This document shows positions 60,218-64,000 of a stretch of DNA of 64,000 nt, one piece after another (position 1 is the stretch's first letter; every line of letters starts with the position of its first letter). This stretch comes from Paracoccus pantotrophus (GTDB lineage: Bacteria > Pseudomonadota > Alphaproteobacteria > Rhodobacterales > Rhodobacteraceae), in the NCBI RefSeq assembly GCF_008824185.1, contig NZ_CP044423.1, positions 68,501-132,500 of the forward strand, written 5' to 3'. The notes beneath the pieces are model-generated. The model saw only the letters and a list, made by a program, of their open reading frames with translations, did not search any database and was not told the origin of the DNA. A program made the position numbers and the translations under genes.

Positions 60218-62896
60218 ATGTCAAAGAAAATGCTGATCGACGCCACGCATTCCGAGGAGACTCGGGTTGTCGTGGTCGATGGAACCAAAGTCGAGGAATT
60301 TGATTTCGAGACGGTCAACAAGCGGCAGCTTGCTGGCAACATCTATCTGGCCAAGGTGACGCGGGTCGAACCCTCGCTGCAGGCCGCCTTCGTGGATTAC
60401 GGCGGCAATCGCCACGGTTTCCTGGCCTTTGCCGAGATCCATCCCGATTACTACCAGATTCCCGCCGCCGACCGTAAGGCGCTGATCGAGGAAGAACGCC
60501 AGGCCGCCGCCGCCGAGGCCGACGAGGGCGAGAAAAAGCGCAGCCCGCGTCGCCGCAAGCCGGCCAAGGCCGCTGCAGCCGACAGTGGCGACGCCGTCGC
60601 GGTTTCGGACGAGATCGCCGGGATGGCCGTTCTGGACCACTCGGAAGGCGAGGCCGCGGGAGCCGCGGACCTTGCGGTGGATGTGGCCGAGGCCGTGCCG
60701 CCGGCGACGGCGGAGGATGTCGCCGCCCCCGTCCCTGAGGCGGCCGATGAGGCCGCAGGCGATGACGCCGCCGAGGACGACGGTATCGAATCCGTCGCCG
60801 AGGAGGACGTGGCCGAGGAAATCTCGCCGCCTCGGAAACCCCGCGCCCGCCGCTACAAGATCCAGGAGGTGATCAAGGTCCGGCAGATCATGCTGGTCCA
60901 GGTCGTCAAGGAGGAGCGCGGCAACAAGGGCGCCGCGCTGACCACCTATCTGAGCCTCGCCGGCCGCTATTGCGTGCTGATGCCGAACACCGCGCGCGGC
61001 GGCGGGATTTCCCGCAAGATCACCAATGCCGCCGACCGCAAGAAGCTGAAGGAGATCGCCAGCGAGCTGGAGGTGCCCGAGGGCGCCGGGCTGATCATCC
61101 GCACCGCCGGCAGCCAGCGGACGCGGACGGAAATCCGCCGTGACTACGAATACCTGATGCGGCTGTGGGAGCAGATCCGCGAGTTGACCTTCAAGTCCAT
61201 CGCCCCCGCGCCGATCTACGAGGAAGGCGACCTGATCAAGCGCACGATCCGCGATCTCTACAGCAAGGAGATCGACGAGGTTCTGGTCGAGGGCGAGCGC
61301 GGCTATCGCACGGCCAAGGACTTCATGAAGATGATCATGCCGTCCCATGCCAAGAACGTGAAGCATTACACCGACCAGATGCCGCTGTTCGCGCGCTACC
61401 AGGTGGAAAGCTACCTGGGCGGCATGTTCAACCCGGTCGTGCAGCTGAAATCCGGCGGCTATATCGTCATCGGCGTGACCGAGGCGCTGGTCGCCATCGA
61501 CGTCAACTCGGGCCGGGCCACCAAGGAAGGCTCGATCGAGGAAACCGCGCTGAAGACGAACCTGGAAGCCGCCGAGGAGATCGCGCGCCAGCTGCGGCTG
61601 CGCGACCTTGCGGGCCTGATCGTCATCGACTTCATCGACATGGAAGAGCGCAAGAACAACGCCGCCGTCGAGAAACGCTTCAAGGAGCGGCTCAAGACCG
61701 ACCGGGCGCGCATCCAGGTCGGGCGCATCTCGGGCTTCGGCCTGATGGAGATGTCGCGCCAGCGCCTGCGGCCGGGCATGCTGGAATCGACCACGCAGCC
61801 CTGCCCGCATTGCCACGGTACCGGGCTGATCCGTTCGGACGACAGCCTGGCGCTGACCATCCTGCGCGCCATCGAGGAAGAGGGCACCCGCAAGCGTTCG
61901 CGCGAGGTGCTGGTCAAGGCGCCGGTCGCGGTCGCCAACTTCCTGATGAACGCCAAGCGCGAGCATATCGCCACGATCGAGGCGCGCTATGGTCTCTCGG
62001 TCAGGGTCGAGGCCGATCCGGCGCTGATCTCGCCCGATTACGCCATCGAGAAGTTCAAGACCGCGACGCGCAACGTGCCCGAGGTGGTTTCGCCCGTGGT
62101 TTCGGTCGATGCCCGGCTGATGGCGCAGATCGATGACGAGGAACCCGCCGAGGAAGAGGTCGATGAGGTCGCCGGGGAGGAAGACCGCGCCGAGGACGGC
62201 CATGCCGAGACCGGCGAGGGCAGCGAAGGCGCCGAGAACGGCAGCAAGCGCCGTCGTCGCCGCCGCCGCCGTCGCGGCGGCAAGAACGGCGACGGCGAGG
62301 CGTCCCATGCCGAGGAGGGCTCCGACCACGCCGAGGACGGCGCCGAGGATGCGGTTTCGGAAGCCGAGCCGGCCGAGCGGCCTGCCGAAGGCGAGGTGAC
62401 GCCGGCGGAGGTCGTGCCCGAGGTCGTGGCCGGGTCCGAGAATGCGGCCGAACCGGATGCCGAATCGGCCGAGAAGCCGCGCCGCCGCACCCGGACGCGC
62501 CGCCGCAAGCCGGAAGAACCGGCCGAAACCGCCGTGGAGGAGCCGGAGGCGGGTGTCGAAGCCGAGCCGGCGCTCCAGACCGTCGAGCCTGCCGCGGAGG
62601 CCGCATCGGCGGACGCCGCGCCGGCACCGCAGGATGCGCAGGCCGGGGAGCCGGTTGCCGAGCCTGCCGTCGGCGAGGCGGCCGACGCCGAGGCTGTTGA
62701 ACCCGCCGCGACCGACGCCGAGGAAGCCGAGGCCGCGGAACCCGAAACCGTCGGGGCAGAGGCCGAAGCGGCCGTTGCACCCGAAGCCGTGCCGGCGCCC
62801 GTCCCCGAGCCCGCCCCCGAGCCCGCTCCCGCCCCGGCCGCGGCGAACGAGGAGCCGGCGCGTCCCAAGCGCCGCGGCTGGTGGTCCATGGGCTGA
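60218..62896 (+). CDS. rne: ribonuclease E
   Basis: RNase E is the endonuclease that starts most mRNA decay and processes rRNA and tRNA. The 892-residue protein begins MSKKMLIDATHSEETRVVVV. The S1 RNA-binding domain (QLAGNIYLAKVTRVEPSLQA) is interrupted at about residues 90-215 by an acidic and alanine-rich insert, a known alphaproteobacterial feature, and resumes at IMLVQVVKEERGNKGAALTT. Catalytic aspartates lie in LVAIDVNSGRATKEGS and GLIVIDFIDMEERKNN; the zinc link is CPHCHGTG. The C-terminal third is low complexity (arginine-rich patch SKRRRRRRRRGGKNG, then Ala/Glu/Pro repeats), the degradosome scaffold type. A terminator follows. Confidence 0.96.
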   Translation: MSKKMLIDATHSEETRVVVVDGTKVEEFDFETVNKRQLAGNIYLAKVTRVEPSLQAAFVDYGGNRHGFLAFAEIHPDYYQIPAADRKALIEEERQAAAAEADEGEKKRSPRRRKPAKAAAADSGDAVAVSDEIAGMAVLDHSEGEAAGAADLAVDVAEAVPPATAEDVAAPVPEAADEAAGDDAAEDDGIESVAEEDVAEEISPPRKPRARRYKIQEVIKVRQIMLVQVVKEERGNKGAALTTYLSLAGRYCVLMPNTARGGGISRKITNAADRKKLKEIASELEVPEGAGLIIRTAGSQRTRTEIRRDYEYLMRLWEQIRELTFKSIAPAPIYEEGDLIKRTIRDLYSKEIDEVLVEGERGYRTAKDFMKMIMPSHAKNVKHYTDQMPLFARYQVESYLGGMFNPVVQLKSGGYIVIGVTEALVAIDVNSGRATKEGSIEETALKTNLEAAEEIARQLRLRDLAGLIVIDFIDMEERKNNAAVEKRFKERLKTDRARIQVGRISGFGLMEMSRQRLRPGMLESTTQPCPHCHGTGLIRSDDSLALTILRAIEEEGTRKRSREVLVKAPVAVANFLMNAKREHIATIEARYGLSVRVEADPALISPDYAIEKFKTATRNVPEVVSPVVSVDARLMAQIDDEEPAEEEVDEVAGEEDRAEDGHAETGEGSEGAENGSKRRRRRRRRRGGKNGDGEASHAEEGSDHAEDGAEDAVSEAEPAERPAEGEVTPAEVVPEVVAGSENAAEPDAESAEKPRRRTRTRRRKPEEPAETAVEEPEAGVEAEPALQTVEPAAEAASADAAPAPQDAQAGEPVAEPAVGEAADAEAVEPAATDAEEAEAAEPETVGAEAEAAVAPEAVPAPVPEPAPEPAPAPAAANEEPARPKRRGWWSMG

Positions 62897-62925
62897 TCTG
62901 TCGCAGCCTTCCACGAAAGAGTGAC

Positions 62926-62951
62926 GGGCGCGGGGCTTTCCCGCGCCCTTT
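62926..62951 (+). terminator. rho-independent terminator of rne
   Basis: A nine-base stem (gggcgcggg, 62926-62934; cccgcgccc, 62940-62948) is followed by TTT. It begins 29 bp after the rne stop and ends 22 bp before ccdA. Confidence 0.7.
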
Positions 62952-62972
62952 CCATGAGCCAAGGTGCCGGAC

Positions 62973-63716
62973 ATGTTGGGAATCGAGCTTGCAGATGCCG
63001 CCTTCCTGCCCGCCGCGACGGTCGCGCTGCTGGCCGGGATCCTGTCTTTCCTGTCGCCTTGCGTCCTGCCGGTGGTGCCCCCCTATCTGGCCTATATGAC
63101 CGGGGTCGGCGTCGGCGGGCTGAAATCGGGCGAACGCAGCGCCGTGGTTCCGGCGCTGTTCTTCGTCCTGGGGCTGTCGACGGTTTTCCTGTTGATGGGC
63201 ATGGCGGCCTCGGCCTTTGGCCGGATGTTCCTGCAATGGCAGGACTGGCTGGCGCGCGGGGCGGGAGTGGCGGTCATCATCATGGGCCTGCACTTCCTGC
63301 GCATCATCCGCATCCCCTTCCTGGACACCGAGGCGCGGCTGGATGCCGGCGACAAGGGCGGCTCCTCGCTGGGAGCCTATATCCTGGGGCTGGCCTTCGC
63401 ATTCGGCTGGACGCCCTGCATCGGGCCGCAACTGGGCATGATCCTGTCGCTGGCCGTCACCGGGGCCGAGGCCGGGCGCGGCGCGGCCTTGCTGGCCGTC
63501 TATGCGCTGGGGCTGGGCATTCCCTTCCTGCTGTCGGCGATCTTTATCAACCGCGCCATTGGCGTGATGAACCGCATCAAGCCGCACCTGAAACTGATCG
63601 AGCGCATGATGGGCGGGCTTTTGGTGGCGGTCGGGGCGGCGCTGCTGACCGGCGCCTTCCCCACCTTCGCCTATTGGCTGCTGGAGACCTTTCCCTGGCT
63701 GGCCACGCTGGGTTAG
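62973..63716 (+). CDS. ccdA: cytochrome c biogenesis protein CcdA
   Basis: CcdA carries reducing equivalents across the membrane to keep apocytochrome c haem-binding cysteines reduced. The 247-residue protein has six transmembrane helices and the two redox cysteines in LSFLSPCVLPVVPPYLAYMT and AFGWTPCIGPQLGMILSLAV, with the flanking prolines of the family. Full family length. The ATG at 62973 has AAGGTG six bases upstream; a GTG at 62964 in frame is an alternative. The gene lies just after the rne terminator. Confidence 0.93.
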   Translation: MLGIELADAAFLPAATVALLAGILSFLSPCVLPVVPPYLAYMTGVGVGGLKSGERSAVVPALFFVLGLSTVFLLMGMAASAFGRMFLQWQDWLARGAGVAVIIMGLHFLRIIRIPFLDTEARLDAGDKGGSSLGAYILGLAFAFGWTPCIGPQLGMILSLAVTGAEAGRGAALLAVYALGLGIPFLLSAIFINRAIGVMNRIKPHLKLIERMMGGLLVAVGAALLTGAFPTFAYWLLETFPWLATLG

Positions 63717-63725
63717 GCGCGGGCG

Positions 63726-64000
63726 TCATTCCCAGTTCGGCGGCCGCTTTTCCAGGAAGGCCTGGATGCCCTCGGCGGTATCGGGCAGCAGCAGGTTCTC
63801 GCAGATCACCGCGCCTGCGGTCTCATAGGCATCGGCGAGGCCCAGGTTGCGCTGTGCGTGGAAGGCACGCTTGCCCATGCGCACGGCGGCGGGCAGCTTG
63901 GCGGCAATGGTGCGGGCCATCGCCATCGCCTCGGCCTCAAGCGCGGCGGGCGGGACGACGCGATTCACCAGGCCCAGCTCCCGCGCCCGGTCGGCGTCGA
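63726..64000 (-). CDS. enoyl-CoA hydratase/isomerase family protein (partial)
   Basis: Only the C-terminal 91 residues lie in the window; the gene continues past the right edge. The visible part reads DADRARELGLVNRVVPPAAL, then helical AEAMAMARTIAAKLPAAVRM-type sequence and the end TAEGIQAFLEKRPPNWE. This is the standard C-terminus of crotonase-fold enoyl-CoA hydratases (A-x-x-L-G-L-V-N-x-V-V, then EGxxAFLEKRxPxW). The active-site half is outside the window. It is convergent with ccdA, nine bases apart. Confidence 0.9.
   Translation of the reverse strand, partial: DADRARELGLVNRVVPPAALEAEAMAMARTIAAKLPAAVRMGKRAFHAQRNLGLADAYETAGAVICENLLLPDTAEGIQAFLEKRPPNWE

Overview
The window is GC-rich and densely coded. 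It looks like a chromosomal segment of an alphaproteobacterium of the Rhodobacteraceae, most likely a Paracoccus. The main support is a complete tauRABCXY-xsc-tauZ-pta taurine dissimilation cluster that uses the TauXY taurine dehydrogenase typical of Paracoccus, an IscR with a single cysteine as in Rhodobacter, an RNase E whose S1 domain is split by an acidic insert, a fabA-fabB-fabI operon, and a dispersed palindromic repeat of a kind I associate with this family. No plasmid, phage or CRISPR signature is visible. Species cannot be fixed from the sequence alone.

Layout. 1-4.3 kb (minus strand): a Bcr/CflA-type MFS transporter cut by the window edge, a DUF486 membrane protein overlapping dnaB, two DnaA boxes upstream of dnaB, then pyrC-pyrE. 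4.4-10.4 kb: a small unknown protein, gap, a tiny membrane protein, an orphan fliG, purB and a Hint-domain protein. 11-14.9 kb: the nitrogen pair glnB-glnA with a possible NtrC site, divergent from the bifunctional NAD(P)HX repair gene, then tRNA-Leu(UAG). 15.2-17.1 kb: a small mobile island made of a disrupted IS630-type element beside a decayed IS5/IS427-type remnant. 17.1-21.8 kb: a MarR-type regulator, sdhE, aspC, aspA and a LysR regulator. 22.0-25.9 kb: a truncated Ldh-family pseudogene facing an alpha/beta hydrolase and fabI-fabB-fabA. 26.3-36.6 kb: the taurine cluster. 36.6-38.8 kb: a CAP-domain lipoprotein with an apparent frameshift, a decayed stretch, and exoD. 38.8-44.5 kb: a minus-strand set telA - DUF2927 lipoprotein - SPFH/GYF protein - zinc-ribbon membrane protein - PfkB-type sugar kinase. 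44.7-54.3 kb: an unknown protein, a GlxA-type AraC regulator, an AI-2E family permease, carboxynorspermidine dehydrogenase and decarboxylase (alternative spermidine/norspermidine synthesis), a Gfo/Idh oxidoreductase, iscR with a divergent hydrolase, a tandem HD-domain protein and an unknown protein. 54.3-64 kb: icd, purQ, a DctB/DctD-like two-component pair, rne, ccdA and a partial enoyl-CoA hydratase.

The clearest functional unit is the taurine cluster: TauABC imports taurine, TauXY oxidises it to sulfoacetaldehyde and ammonium, Xsc forms acetyl phosphate and sulfite, Pta makes acetyl-CoA, and TauZ is the presumed exporter of the sulfur product. TauR probably acts through two CTGGACWTA direct repeats in the tauR-tauA gap.

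The most unusual observations are these: the IS630 transposase gene carries four separate exact short tandem duplications (14, 14, 5 and 15 bp), one of which doubles a slippery A-run. A DctD-like regulator lacks the GAFTGA sigma-54 loop. IscR keeps one cysteine and sits apart from any suf genes. The TelA/SPFH/zinc-ribbon cluster is uncharacterised. A repeat family occurs at six intergenic sites. I did not find a clear-cut new defence or biosynthetic system. The TelA cluster is the best candidate for undescribed biology.
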